Origin: Symbiodinium natans
Taxonomy: Eukaryota; Sar; Dinophyceae; Suessiales; Symbiodiniaceae
Assembly (NCBI GenBank): GCA_905221605.1
Contig: CAJNDS010002644.1
Coordinates: 162,001-226,000 of the forward strand
Length of the DNA: 64,000 bases
Direction: 5' to 3'
This document shows positions 10,591-20,208 of this stretch, piece after piece. The translations under genes were made by a program, and so were the position numbers. Each line of letters starts with the position of its first letter. Within the stretch, counting starts at the first letter, position 1. The notes beneath the pieces are model-generated. The model made no database searches. It was not told where the DNA came from and was given only the letters and a program-made list of their open reading frames with translations.

Positions 10591-11193
10591 TAGGCTTTAG
10601 GGTGGTTCCAGAAACTTAAGGTCCGCAGAACTTGAAAAATTGGCCGCAGCTCAACAGTGAAGCCCGAAAGCCCGAAACCCTAAACCCTAAACCCTGATGG
10701 GAGCCTTGACCACAATGGAATGGGCCTCATACATCCGATCCATGCACTTTGCCTCGTGCAGGAGGGGGGGGGGGGGGGGGAGGGGGACTTCTATCAACGC
10801 TCCGATTGTTTAGGGTTTGGGGCTTCGGGTTTTGTGAGGGTTCAGGGTTTAGAGTTCTTGCTCTGCTTCTTCTAAACCCTAAACCCTAAACCCTAAACCC
10901 TAAACCCTAAACCCCAAACCCCAAACCCTAAACCCCAAACCCTAAACCCTAAACCCTAAACCCCAAACCCCAAACCCTCGTCCCTCTAAACGGTTCAGCC
11001 AGCATGGGCCATGGAGCCCATGAGACATCGGCAACCCTCTGGGGCTTTTGGGTTTAGGGTGCTAGAGGCACCTTAAGAATTCGAATAGGGTTTAGGGTTT
11101 AGGGTTTGGGGTTTGGGGTTTAGGGTTTAGGGTTTGGGGTTTAGGGTTGAGGGTTAGGGCCTTAATGAATAGGTAGAATAAGTTTGTTTTTCT

Positions 11194-11275
11194 GGGGGGG
11201 GGGGGGGGGGGGGGAAGGTTGTTGTAAGTATAAAGGGACCATAAGGGAAGACTGTTAGTCATTAACCCGGCCCCT
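11194..11275 (+). repeat. Family E: poly-G plus GGGACCATAAGGGAAGACT
   Basis: A 21-G run is followed at short distance by GGGACCATAAGGGAAGACTG and TTAGT. The same arrangement recurs at 36299-36380; tandem copies without the G-run lie at 41577-41676, and an inverted copy lies near 21513-21560. Likely one end of a mobile element. Confidence 0.6.
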
Positions 11276-11360
11276 TTCTTTAACAGCTTCGACAGCGACA
11301 TCTCTGACTCGAGCATGCTCATCAACATGGCTGACAAAGACGGTCAGACAGCTTTGCTAC

Positions 11361-11443
11361 CTTGGTAGCCTAGTAACCATATTACAATAAGGGTACCCTT
11401 TTTTGGGTTGCTGCATAAGGGAACCATGCACCAAAAAAATGGT
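11361..11443 (+). mobile_element. MITE-like family B, right end missing
   Basis: Begins with the family B terminus CTTGGTAGCCTAGTAACCA, then ATAAGGGTACCC, TTTTTTGGGTTG and ATAAGGGAACCATGCACCAAAAA. The matching inverted right terminus (…TGGGCTACCAAG) is absent. Confidence 0.65.
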
Positions 11444-11787
11444 AGCGATGAGGGTGCGGTCGAACCATGACAAGATTTTCTGTGGAGATGCATGTACATT
11501 CGGGATCCACTTAAATTTTGAAGCTTTGCTTTATCTACCAGCTCCTTGTAGAAAGGGACGCCCCAAGAAGGAGCCCTTGTTGGCACTAAACCCCGACTCC
11601 TGTGGAAAAAGGAAAGCGCCCACACACACACACACACACACAAACAAGCTCCAGACTAGAGAGAAGTCGACGCACACCGAGAGTTGCTGCTGAGAGGGTG
11701 TGGGGTTTAGTGTTTGAAGTGCCAGTAGCAGGTGTAGGAGGAGGTGGTGGACTAAATTGCAGATGGAAGCATGGCTTGACACCGAGT

Positions 11788-11920
11788 CCCTAAACCCTAA
11801 ACCCTAAACCCTAAACCCTAAACCCTAAACCCTAAACCCTAAACCCTAAACCCTAAACCCTAAACCCTAAACCCTAAACCCTAAACCCTAAACCCTAAAC
11901 CTAAACCCTAAATCCTAAAC
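11788..11920 (-). repeat. Interstitial telomeric tract (CCCTAAA)n
   Basis: About nineteen units, perfect except for one hexamer and one CCTAAAT unit near its right end. Confidence 0.92.
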
Positions 11921-12309
11921 CATGGTTCTGCAATGATGGAAGGCACCGGTCTCGCGCTTGCATCTCGGCATGCCTTTTTTGCCTTGAACAGCCCTAAACC
12001 CTAAACCCTAAACCCTAAACCCTAAACCCTAAACCCTAAACCCCAAATCGCTACGCCCCTGGGCGCCATGCATGACCAAGCCCACACACTTCTCGGCGCA
12101 GTTGATGCTTTGCGTTTTTTTCAATGCAGCTCTGATCCGAAGCAGCGAATATTGGACGCCCTAGCAGTGCTTAATCTGAGCTTACCACTTCTCTGCAGTC
12201 AATGAGCCGTGTTGATGGGCATGCGCGAGTTTCAAGATGTCGCTGGCGAATAAGCCGAAGCCATGGCCGGCCTGTTTGCAACAACCATTTGGCGGGTGTC
12301 CGGTATGAG

Positions 12310-12398
12310 GGGTACCTTTTTGGGGTCCTTATTCTAAGGGGATCCTACTATTTGAGGGTCTATTGAAGGGGCCCCCTATTGTCGTAAGCCCCCATATG
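12310..12398 (+). repeat. Family J interspersed repeat, copy 2
   Basis: Contains AAGGGGATCCTACTATTTGA, GGGTCTA and GTAAGCCCCCAT, matching copies at 85 and (inverted) 57703. Lies just downstream of the ankyrin gene remnant. Confidence 0.5.
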
Positions 12399-12414
12399 GC
12401 CCGGTTCACGTCAA

Positions 12415-12584
12415 GGCTCCTTCGCTGTCGCAGCGGGCCTCAAGCAACACAGGCGCGACTTCAAGGCGGCCCTGTAGAGACGCAGGCATCACAGCCTGCG
12501 CGACCGGCGCTGTTGGCCTTTTTGATATAACTTGATATGAGCACCGCCAAGCACTGAACGTGTGAGCTCAACGTAGCTCCTCTG
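12415..12584 (-). pseudogene. Decayed ankyrin repeats downstream of Ubl-ANK gene
   Basis: After the stop that ends exon 3, ankyrin-like sequence continues in shifted frames. One frame reads RSYVELTRSVLGGAHI, like the second half of an ankyrin repeat. Another reads AVMPASLQGRLEVAPVLLEA, with the TALMxAS…LEVAxxLLEA pattern. At least two frame changes are needed to join them to exon 3. The original array was therefore longer, and its C-terminal part has decayed. Alternatively, unrecognised splicing skips the breaks, which I consider less likely. Confidence 0.6.
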
Positions 12585-13058
12585 TCATGCTGGTAGAGCT
12601 GTGGCACCTTCGCTGCCTGCCAACTCGATGTAAGGACCGGCCTTCACAAACAAACGCACGACTTGTTCGTGGCCATGTCGGAATGCCATCGTCAGAGCTG
12701 TGCGACCGGCATTGTTGACCTTACCGATGCTCGCACCGGCCTCAAGCAACAAACGCACGACCTCAATGTGACCCTTCCGTGATGCCCACATCAGAGCTGT
12801 GAACCCATCGTTGCTGGCCGAGTCGATGTGTGCACCGGCCTCAAGCAACAAGCGTGCGACCGCAACCTGGCCATTTGCCGATGCATATGCCAAAGCTGTT
12901 CTTCCAGCGTTGTCGGCCAAATTGACGTGGGCCCCGGCCTCAAGCAACATGCGAGCGACTTCCGTGCAGCCCTTTAGAGACGCAAGCATCGCGGCCGTGC
13001 CACCGGCGTCGTTGGCCTTGTCAACGTGCGCGCCGGCCTCAAGCAACAACCGCACGAC
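12585..13058 (-). CDS. Ubl-ankyrin protein, exon 3 (ankyrin repeats)
   Basis: Encodes 157 residues of ankyrin repeats, a fold used for protein-protein binding. It opens with the second half of a repeat (VVRLLLEAGAHVDKAND), completed by exon 2. Four full repeats follow, each with TAL/TAA near the start, LLLEAGA in the middle and an N/D-rich turn (LADNAG, SASNDG, KVNNAG). A sixth begins (EGATAL) and stops. The start at 13058 is the codon after an inferred AG acceptor. There is no initiator Met: the frame runs open into a family B terminus upstream. The partner is unknown. The early stop and decayed downstream repeats suggest a shortened or dying gene. Confidence 0.8.
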   Translation of the reverse strand, partial: VVRLLLEAGAHVDKANDAGGTAAMLASLKGCTEVARMLLEAGAHVNLADNAGRTALAYASANGQVAVARLLLEAGAHIDSASNDGFTALMWASRKGHIEVVRLLLEAGASIGKVNNAGRTALTMAFRHGHEQVVRLFVKAGPYIELAGSEGATALPA

Positions 13059-13117
13059 CTCCTTGGTAGCCCAGTAACCATACCATAATCAGGGCACCAT
13101 TTTTTTAAGGGGTTGGC

Positions 13118-14661
13118 TACGGTGGAACTTTGTGTTAAGAAATTTTATGAAGCAAGAAATTAGACTCTCGAATTGAGAAAAATAATTATATTCAGAGTCT
13201 GAATCGCAACCCAAACGTAATTACAAATTGAATGGCCTTTTTGCAAGGCTCCAGCCCTCCAGCCCTCCAGCCCTTCAGCCCTCCAGCCCTCCAGCCCTCC
13301 AGCCCTCCAGCCCTCCAGCCCAGCCCTCCAGCCCAGCCCTCCAGCCCTCCAGCCCAGCCCTCAGCCCTCCAGCCCTCCAGCCCAGCCCTCCAGCCCTCCA
13401 GCCCTCCAGCCTCCAGCCAGCCCTCCGGGCTCGGGCTGGAGGGCTGGAGGGCTGGAGGGTGGAGGGCTGGAGGGCTGGAGGGCTGGAGGGCTGAAGGGCT
13501 GGGCTGGAGGGCTGGAGGGCTGGGCTGGAGGGCTGGAGGGCTGGGCTGGAGGGCTAGGGCTGGAGGGCTGGAGGGCTGAGGGCTGAAGGGCTGCAGGGCT
13601 GGACCTCCAGCCCTCCAGCCCTCCAGCCCTCCAAGGGCTGGAGGGCTTAATCCTGGAGGGCTTAATCCTGGAGGGCTGGAGGGCTGGAGGGCTGGAGGGG
13701 CTGGAAGGCTTCATCCTGGAGGGCTGGAGGGCTGCAGGGCTGGACCAGCCCTCCAGCCCTCCAGCCCTCCAGCCCTCCAGCCCTCCAGCCCTCCAGCCCT
13801 CCCCCCCAGGATTAAGCCCTCCAGCCTCCAGCCCTCCAGCCCTCCAGCCCCCCAGCCCTCCAGCCCTCCAGCCCTCCAGCCCTCCAGCCCTCCAGCCCTC
13901 CAGCCCTCCAGCCCTCCAGCCCTCCAGCCCTCCAGCCCTCCAGCCCTCCAAGGGCTGGAGGGCTTAATCCTGGAGGGCTTAATCCTGGAGGGCTGGAGGG
14001 CTGGAGGGCTGGAGGGCTGGGGGGCTGGAGGGCTGGAGGGCTTAGGGCTGGAGGGCTTAATCCTGGAGGGCATCCTGGAGGGCTGGAGGGCTGGAGGGCT
14101 GGAGGGCTGGAGGGCTGGACCAGCCCTCCAGCCCTCCAAGGGCTGGAGGGCTTGGAGGGCTTAATCCTTTAGGGCTGGAGGGCTGGAGGCTGGAGGGCTG
14201 GAGGGCTTAGGGGCTGGAGGGCTTAATCCTGGAGGGCTGGAGGGCTGCGCTGGACCAGCCCTAGCCCTCCGCCCTCCAGCCCTCCAGCCCTCCAGCCCTC
14301 CAGCCCTCCAGCCCTCCAGCCCGGAGCCCGGAGGGCTGGAGGGCTGGAGGGCTGGAGGGCTGGAGGGCTGGAGGGCCGGAGGGCTGGAGGGCTGGAGGGC
14401 TGGAGGGCTGGAGGGCTGGAGGGCTGGAGGGCTGGAGGGCTGGAGGGCTGGAGGGCTGGAGGGCTGCAGGGCTGGAGGGCTGGAGGGCTGGAGGGCTGGA
14501 GGGCTGGAGGGCGGAGAAAGCAAAGGGTTGGTCAGGTTGAATAAGAAATGTTTTTAAGACTCTCGCCTCAAATCTACCTTTCTTAATACATCTGCCTGGT
14601 TAAGAAATGTCCCAGACTCTGGTGGACCTTCGAACCTTTCTTATCATAAGTTTTGACCGTA
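13118..14661. mobile_element. Family L TIR element nested inside family B
   Basis: The family B copy is broken at GGTTGGCTAC / TACTTTATAAGGG, which would be continuous apart from a duplicated TAC (compare the intact copy at 58995). The insert has inverted ends: left TACGGTGGAACTTTGTGTTA then AGAAA, and right (reverse complement) TACGGTCAAAACTTATGATA then AGAAA. Between the ends lie AT-rich stretches and the CCAGCCCT minisatellite. A related left end occurs near 54574. No transposase frame is visible. Confidence 0.65.
13245..14515. repeat. CCAGCCCT minisatellite with repeated strand switches
   Basis: About 1.27 kb of the octamer CCAGCCCT or its complement AGGGCTGG, with minor variants (CTTAATCCTGGAGGG is the commonest). 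The orientation flips at least eight times, near 13430, 13600, 13635, 13745, 13945, 14120, 14138, 14256 and 14326, so the array is a chain of palindromic arms. The open frames within it (Pro-Ser-Ala-Leu-Gln or Gly-Leu-Glu-Gly-Trp) come from the repeat unit. Confidence 0.92.
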
Positions 14662-14723
14662 CTTTATAAGGGAACCCAGAACCAAAAAAAAAGGGTATAT
14701 AGGGAACCTGTGGGCTACCAAGC

Positions 14724-14819
14724 CTCCATGTGGCCCTGCTGCGCTGCCGTCATCAGGGCCGTGATGCCCCTATCGGTGGCCACGTCCGGATCGGCGGGAT
14801 GCTCCAGCATGGACTCAAC
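14724..14819 (-). CDS. Ubl-ankyrin protein, inferred exon 2 (first ankyrin repeat)
   Basis: 32 codons in a single frame read VESMLEHPADPDVATDRGIT then ALMTAAQQGHME. This is the capping helix and first ankyrin repeat; its second half is the start of exon 3. Inferred boundaries are CCCGAG|GTTGAG (acceptor) and GAG|GCTTGG (donor), both on codon edges. Just upstream the frame stays open (LEGEVPEVESM) to a TAG next to a telomeric tract, so a slightly earlier acceptor is possible. Confidence 0.65.
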
Positions 14820-14960
14820 CTCGGGAACTTCCCCTTCTAGACCCCTAAACCCTAAACCCTAAACCCTAAACCCTAAACCCTAAACCCCCAAAAATCTGAA
14901 TCTGCTGCCTCATTCCGGAGTTTTACCTGACACTTTTTTTTGAACTGACATGGCCCTGAC
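14820..14960 (-). other. Inferred intron 1 containing a telomeric tract
   Basis: Joining exon 1 …GTCGAG to exon 2 GTTGAGTCC gives a smooth SAVEVESMLEHP junction. The removed 141 bp starts GTCAGG and ends CCCGAG, with GAGGT at both edges. It carries about six CCCTAAA units (14848-14887). Telomeric repeats therefore lie inside a plausible intron. Confidence 0.5.
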
Positions 14961-15242
14961 CTCGACGGCAGAGCCGCGTAGTGCGGCTGACATGAAACGT
15001 TCTGTGTCAAGAGCCTCGCTGTATGGAAGCAGAACGAGCTCCAGCTCCATGGGGGAGTCTAGCTTGGTAGCATCATCCAAGATCTGGCCGTGGAGAAGCA
15101 TTCTTTGCCGGAAGCGTGGGGGCATGCCATGCAGCTGATGCAAGCACTGCTGCAAGCCCTTCACATCCTTCACCTCGCCCGAGGCGCTCTGCAGCGGCAC
15201 TTTGACCAATTCATCCCCCGAGAGAAGCCTAATACAGATCAT
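14961..15242 (-). CDS. Ubl-ankyrin protein, exon 1 (ubiquitin-like domain)
   Basis: 94 codons from an ATG that has an in-frame TGA four codons upstream, which fixes the start. Residues 3-75 form a ubiquitin-like domain: IRLLSGDELVKVPL (first hairpin), VKGLQQCLHQLHGMPP (helix), RFRQRMLLHGQILDDATKLD (like ubiquitin's LIFxGxxLxD segment) and LELVLLPYSEA (last strand). It then leads into AALRGSAVE, the start of an ankyrin cap. Ubiquitin-like heads on ankyrin proteins are common in dinoflagellates. There is no C-terminal Gly-Gly, so it is not a processed modifier. The predicted three-exon product has 283 residues, lacks a signal or membrane segment, and is probably cytosolic. Confidence 0.72.
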
Positions 15243-16029
15243 CGCGCAACATCAGGCAGCAAGCGGAACGCTGCTAAGCCACGATGCTGCAGGGTAGGAT
15301 TACGTTTGTGGTTTGAATGTTTTGGCGTTTTTCAGGAGTCAGTGTATCCCGAGGGCCCCCTCTGAGAGCACTGCATCATCCTTGCGCATCCCTACCCCTA
15401 AACCCTAAACCCTAAACCCTAAACCCTTCAAAACCTAGGGTTGAAGACCCGCAGGAGCCAAAGCGCCGGCTAGCTGTCCTATTATGGGGCTGTTCTCTGC
15501 TCGGCCTGTTTAACATCTTACTCCTGAAGTACTTCCCTAGCCCCCCTTTCCTTACAGCCCCCTGGAGGTGCTTCTTTGAAACGTGGCTTGAAGCGGGGAG
15601 ATTTGGGGTACCCCTATTCTGGGAATACCCATAGAAGCGGACCATTCCAAACACCCCAACCCCTGGTGGAGAACAACACTCACATGAGCGCGCGGCAAGG
15701 CAGATGTGATCCGTCTTGCCTGGGTCGAGTCTGGACCCTAAACCCTAAACCCAAAACCCTAAACCCTAAACCCTAAACCCTCAGCCCTAAACCCTAAACC
15801 CTAAACCCTAAACCCTAAACGGGGTGTATGTTCGGAGTTTGAGGTTGAGGGGTTTAGGCGGCGCTGTCGGTGTTAGGGCTGGGGGGTGAAGTTGCTTAGG
15901 AGTAGGGTTTAGGGTTTACAGTAGGGTTTAGGGTTTAGAGTTTAGGATTTAGGGTTTAGGGTTTGTTTAGGGTTTAGGGTTTAGGGTTGTTTAGGAGTAA
16001 GGTTTAAGAATGCAGGATGTAGGCTCGGC

Positions 16030-16136
16030 TTTGGAGTACACCCTGGAAAACAAGTACATACTTCTTAGGCATTTATAAGTAGCCATAATAGGAACCCAAA
16101 ACCAAAACAGTATCAAAGTATAGTACTACAAAACCA
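16030..16136 (+). mobile_element. MITE-like family G, copy 1
   Basis: Ends TTTGGAGTAC and GTACTACAAAACC are imperfect inverted repeats. The interior AACAAGTACATACTTCTTAG and GGAACCCAAAACCAAAACAG matches the copy at 62045. The AACCCAGAACCAAAAA motif is shared with family B, so the two families may be related. Confidence 0.65.
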
Positions 16137-16454
16137 GGTAGGGGCTTGAGGGCAACAAGCAATCCCAAAGTTGACTTTCGGCTAAGCAGCGGGAGACCAT
16201 GCCGGGTGGGTACGGGTGCGTAAGCAGAATACGTCAGTGGCTGGGGAACCAACCCTAAACCCTAAACCCCAAACCCTAAACCCTAAACCCTAAACCCTAA
16301 ACCCTAAACACTAAACCCTAAACCCTAAACCCTGTGCCTTGATTTCAGTGTTAGGGCTTGAGGATGGGGAACGGCAGGGTTCAGGGTTGAGCGCATGGAT
16401 GAAGCCTGTGCATTCGGGCCGTAATTGGGGTCTTCAATGCCTCTACCTTCCAAG

Positions 16455-16555
16455 GTTTAGGGTTTAGGGTTTAGGGTTTAGGGTTTAGGGTTTAGGGTTT
16501 AGGGTTTAGGGTTTAGGGTTTAGGGTTTAGGGTTTAGGGTTTAGGGTTTAGGGTT
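16455..16555 (+). repeat. Interstitial telomeric tract (TTTAGGG)n
   Basis: About fourteen perfect heptamers. Confidence 0.92.
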
Positions 16556-18149
16556 CCCCTGAACCCACCCGAAGAAAAAGCCACAGGGCAGCCCAGTAGC
16601 TCATGCGGTCGGGAAAGCGGTTGCTCGGAAAGCATTTGTCGAAGCATGTCTTTCTGACCTCGCAGTCGTTTTGGGATTTAGGGTTTAGGGCTTCCAGGGT
16701 TTAGGGTTTAGGGTTTAGGGTTTAGGGCTTCCAGGGTTTAGGGTTTTAGGGCTTAGGGCTTCCAGGGTTCAGGGTTGAAATCTGAGACCTATGAAGTAGT
16801 GAGGAAGATTTCCGGAAGGCCTTTTTGGGGGGAAGGTTTGGGGTGACCCCCTTCGAAGTCTCCGCAGGTTTTAGGGTGTTAAGGCTTGGATTTTTGGGGA
16901 ATCAGGGACCTTGAACCCTAGACCCTCAAACCTTAAACCTGTCGGGCTTGAGGCGTAGGCTGGTTTAGGGTTTAGGGTTTAAGGTTTAGGGTTTAGGGTT
17001 TGGGGTTTGGGGTTTGGGGTTTAGGCTCCACGTGCCTGGTTCTGCAAGAGCTGAAGGACGACTGCGTTCAGCGACTGCTGCAATTCCTGCATGTCCTGCA
17101 GGCACCCCGAAACCCTCAAAACAAGGGCAGAACCCTAACCCTAAACCCTAAACGCCCAAAACCCCGAAACCCTAAACCCTTCAACCCCCCCAGGCCCGAA
17201 GCCCTAAATCCCCTCTTCTAAGCTGCGCTTGACGCCCTCGAAAGCCCCAAAGCCCAACTCTACACTCTACACCCTGAAACCTGAACCGAAGCCCCCTAGA
17301 TCCACTGAAGCCCCTTAATCACAACAAAAAACGACAACCCCTAACCCCCCAAGGCCCGGAAAAAAACCTTAAAACTCAACTCAAGGCCAAAAAGCCCTAA
17401 GCCCACTGCACGCTACACACCTTACACCCTAAACGTTGAACCCTAAACCCTAATCAAACCCGAAACGCTACTCCCTAAACCCTAAGCCCTTATTCAACGC
17501 TAAACCCTAAACCCTACACCCACTGCACACCCCAAAGACCCCACACCCTACACCCTCGCCTATCAGAACCAAAGCCGCACTGGGGAGCGCGGGAAGAGGC
17601 CAAAACCCTACACTCAACCTTATAAGCCCTAGAAACCTGAAGCCTTCAGAACCCCAACGCACCCCTAACCCCCATGAACCCCATGAACCCCATGAACCCC
17701 ATGAACCCAAGAACCCCAAACCCTAAACCCTCAACCCTAAACCCTAAACTCTCAACTCTCAACCCTCAACCCTAAACTCTCAACCCCCAATCCTAAACCC
17801 TAAACCCTCAACCCTAAAACCTAAACCCTCAAAGTCCCGCAAGAAGATCCGAGGTTGCCCCCCTCCTGGCCGGAGCTACTGGAGCCGCCACTGAACTCCA
17901 TGGTTGCGCAGCCCCTGGGTGAAGGAATGGAAGGCAGGGGGTGGGATCCTAAACCCCAAACCCGAAACCCTAAACCCTGAACCCTAAACCCTAGACCCTA
18001 AACCCTAAACCCGAAACCCTAAACCCTGGGGATTTTGGGCTTCGTGGTTTGTTCTTTTTTTGGTTCGGGGCTTTGGTTCTAGGGTTTGAAGTGTTTGGCC
18101 TTGGGGGCTTCAGAGGTGTCAGGGCTCGAGGGACTTGGGGTTTCTGGAG

Positions 18150-18275
18150 CCCTAAACCCTAAACCCTAAACCCTAAGCCCTAAACCCTAAACCCTAAACC
18201 CTAAGCCCTAAGCCCTAAACCCTAAACCCTAAACCCTAAGCCCTAAGCCCTAAGCCCTAAACCCTAAACCCCAAA
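18150..18275 (-). repeat. Telomeric tract with CCCTAAG blocks
   Basis: CCCTAAA units interspersed with short runs of CCCTAAG, the variants clustered in twos and threes. Confidence 0.88.
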
Positions 18276-19120
18276 GTAAGCTCAGAGGAGGCATATGAAG
18301 CAGCCCTACACCCGAAGTGCTAAGCCCTAAATCGCAGGAAAGCCCTTTGAAGCCAAGAGGGTTTTGGCCCTGGCTTTAGGGTTTCGGGTATTACTTGAAG
18401 GTTCGTGAGTTCCTCTGAGGAGGGTAGCAATTCATCAGCCCTTGTAAAGGTACAGCCATACTTCTGAGGACCTGCGAACCTTCAAGCAACCCTACACCCT
18501 GAACCCGGAACCCTCCCTGAACCTAAACCCTAAACCCTAAACCCTAAACCCTAAACCCTAAACCCTAAACCCTAAACCCTAAACCCTAAACCCTAAACCC
18601 TTCAGTTCAAGGAACCCCGAACCTTAAACCATCGAACAGTGGCCTCCACCTAGCCGAGCGCTGCTGCAGATTCTTTTCTACGACTTCCCGTGGCGAGCGG
18701 TTGCGGAGGAGCGGGCGTTCTGTGAATCGCAAACCCCATACGCCCGAAAAGCCCTCAACCCTGAAATCCCTACTAGAGTCCAGGGTTTTGGGCTGGAGGG
18801 TCTAGGGTGTATGGCTGGGGCAAGGCCCTCAACCCCAAAAACCCCCAAACCCGACATGCTCAAAGAACAGGTTCATGCAACGATGCTGAACTTGGAACCC
18901 TGGCAAAAACTAGAAGCCCAGCGGCTCCTTAGGAATGATAACCCTAAACCCTAAACCCTAGGTAAGGGCTTGCACATCGCATTAGAAAAGGTATGGTTGG
19001 TTCTACGGCTGGGCACTCAACCCTTAGTTCTTGAGTCTAGGGTTTAGGGTTTAGGGTTGCTGGCTTTAGGGTTGAGGGGTATAGCCCATGAAGTAAGAAA
19101 CTGGAGGCACAGGAAAACCG

Positions 19121-19213
19121 TAAACCCTAAACCCTAAACCCTAAACCCTAAACCCTAAACCCTAAACCCTAAACCCTAAACCCTAAACCCTAAACCCTAA
19201 ACCCTAAACCCTG
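19121..19213 (-). repeat. Interstitial telomeric tract (CCCTAAA)n
   Basis: About thirteen perfect heptamers. Confidence 0.92.
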
Positions 19214-19305
19214 CACATTCATCTTTCAGGGAATCGTGCGCTTCCAGACGATAGGGACGGATCATGGCAACGGCAAGGAGTAGGCATTCAGTGCAAGATG
19301 ACAAA

Positions 19306-19540
19306 GGGGTTTAGGGTTTAGAGGTTTAGGGGTTCAGGGGTTCAGGGGTTCGGGGTTTAGGGGTTTAGGGGTTTAGGGGTTAGGGGGTTAGGGGCTTAGG
19401 GGCTTAGGGGCTTAGGGGCTTAGGGGCTTAGGGGCTTAGGGGTTTAGGCGTTTAGGGGTTTAGGGGTTTAGGGGTTTAGGGGTTTAGGGGTTTAGGGGTT
19501 TAGGGGTTTAGGGTTTTAGGGGTTTAGGGTTTAGGGACAC
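19306..19540 (+). repeat. Octameric telomeric variant tract (TTTAGGGG)n
   Basis: Successive blocks of GGTTCAGG, GTTTAGGG(G), six GGGGCTTA units and then about ten TTTAGGGG units. The octamer with an extra G is homogenised over 100 bp. Confidence 0.88.
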
Positions 19541-20169
19541 CCCTAAACCTGAAAAAGACGTATAAGCCCTGAACCCTAGCCACAACAATCACGGCTCCAA
19601 GAGCATTCCTGGCATGGCTCCGAATTGCGGTCTAACCGTGCCGGGTCGTTATATCTAGGGGGGTTAATGCTGAGGGCAGGGGGCAGCCGTGGGGTTTATT
19701 ACGGAATTCGGGGACGATGGCCCAAAGAATTTTGTGTTGGGGCCCAAAAGTGCTACAGTATGGCTTTTAAGGCAATCCCTATGTGGGTGCTCGCGAGAAG
19801 TCTACGCACCAATGTTTCGGTGAAGGGGGAAGGGGTCCAAGTGTGCGTCTTAAGAAATGAAGGGGTTGAGGGCTTCATGACAAAGCGGCCTCGTCTCGGC
19901 TACCCTAAACCCTACTAAACCCTAAAGCCCTAAACCATAAACCCTAAACCCAAAACCCTAAAACCCTAAACCCTAAAAGGGTGGACGGGAAACATACAAC
20001 TGCAGACCAGGACAATGTTTTTTGCTCCCTGCTGCCCGCTCTTTGGCAAGTCTTCCCAGGGTTGCTAAGGTCCACGGTGTCGTGCACCCTAAACCCTAAA
20101 CCCTAAACCCTAAACCCTAAACCCTGAAGTGATGCGTACCGTTCTGCCGGCCATGCTCCCCCATGAAGG

Positions 20170-20208
20170 CGAGCGTCAAGAGTGCACGGTCGGTGTTCTT
20201 GACGCTCG
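20170..20208. repeat. Perfect 12-bp inverted repeat
   Basis: CGAGCGTCAAGA (20170-20181) and TCTTGACGCTCG (20197-20208) pair perfectly across a 15-base loop. Not clearly part of a repeated family. Confidence 0.7.

Larger units (their letters stand above)
9800..12300. other. Gene-poor telomeric/MITE patchwork
   Basis: Holds a (TA)n at 9874, poly-G runs (10764-10780 and 11194-11214), and telomeric tracts at 10318-10390, 10455-10590, 10873-10977, 11788-11920 and 11992-12047. The sequence 12048-12300 looks unique, but no frame longer than about 60 codons is open in it. Confidence 0.65.
13059..14723 (-). mobile_element. Inferred intron 2 = MITE-like family B, split by nested element
   Basis: Read on the minus strand, the ankyrin codons GGC CAC ATG GAG are followed by G-CTTGGTAGCCCAC, and 1.66 kb later by ACTGGGCTACCAAG-GAGGTCGTGCGG, which resumes the ankyrin frame. 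The CTTGGTAGCCCA/TGGGCTACCAAG ends (13062-14722) are family B termini, and GAGG on each side is a 4-bp target duplication. Splicing GAG|GC…AAGGAG|GTC (a GC-AG intron) restores GHM-EVVRLLLEAG with no residue gained or lost. GC donors are known in dinoflagellates. Whether it is spliced cannot be seen from DNA. Confidence 0.7.

Noticed and set aside
13228-14523. Pro/Ser/Gln and Gly/Trp-rich proteins
   Set aside because: Shadows of the CCAGCCCT octamer on both strands.
14950-15365. Plus-strand ORFs opposite the ubiquitin-like exon
   Set aside because: Antisense shadows; the minus strand carries the recognisable Ubl domain.
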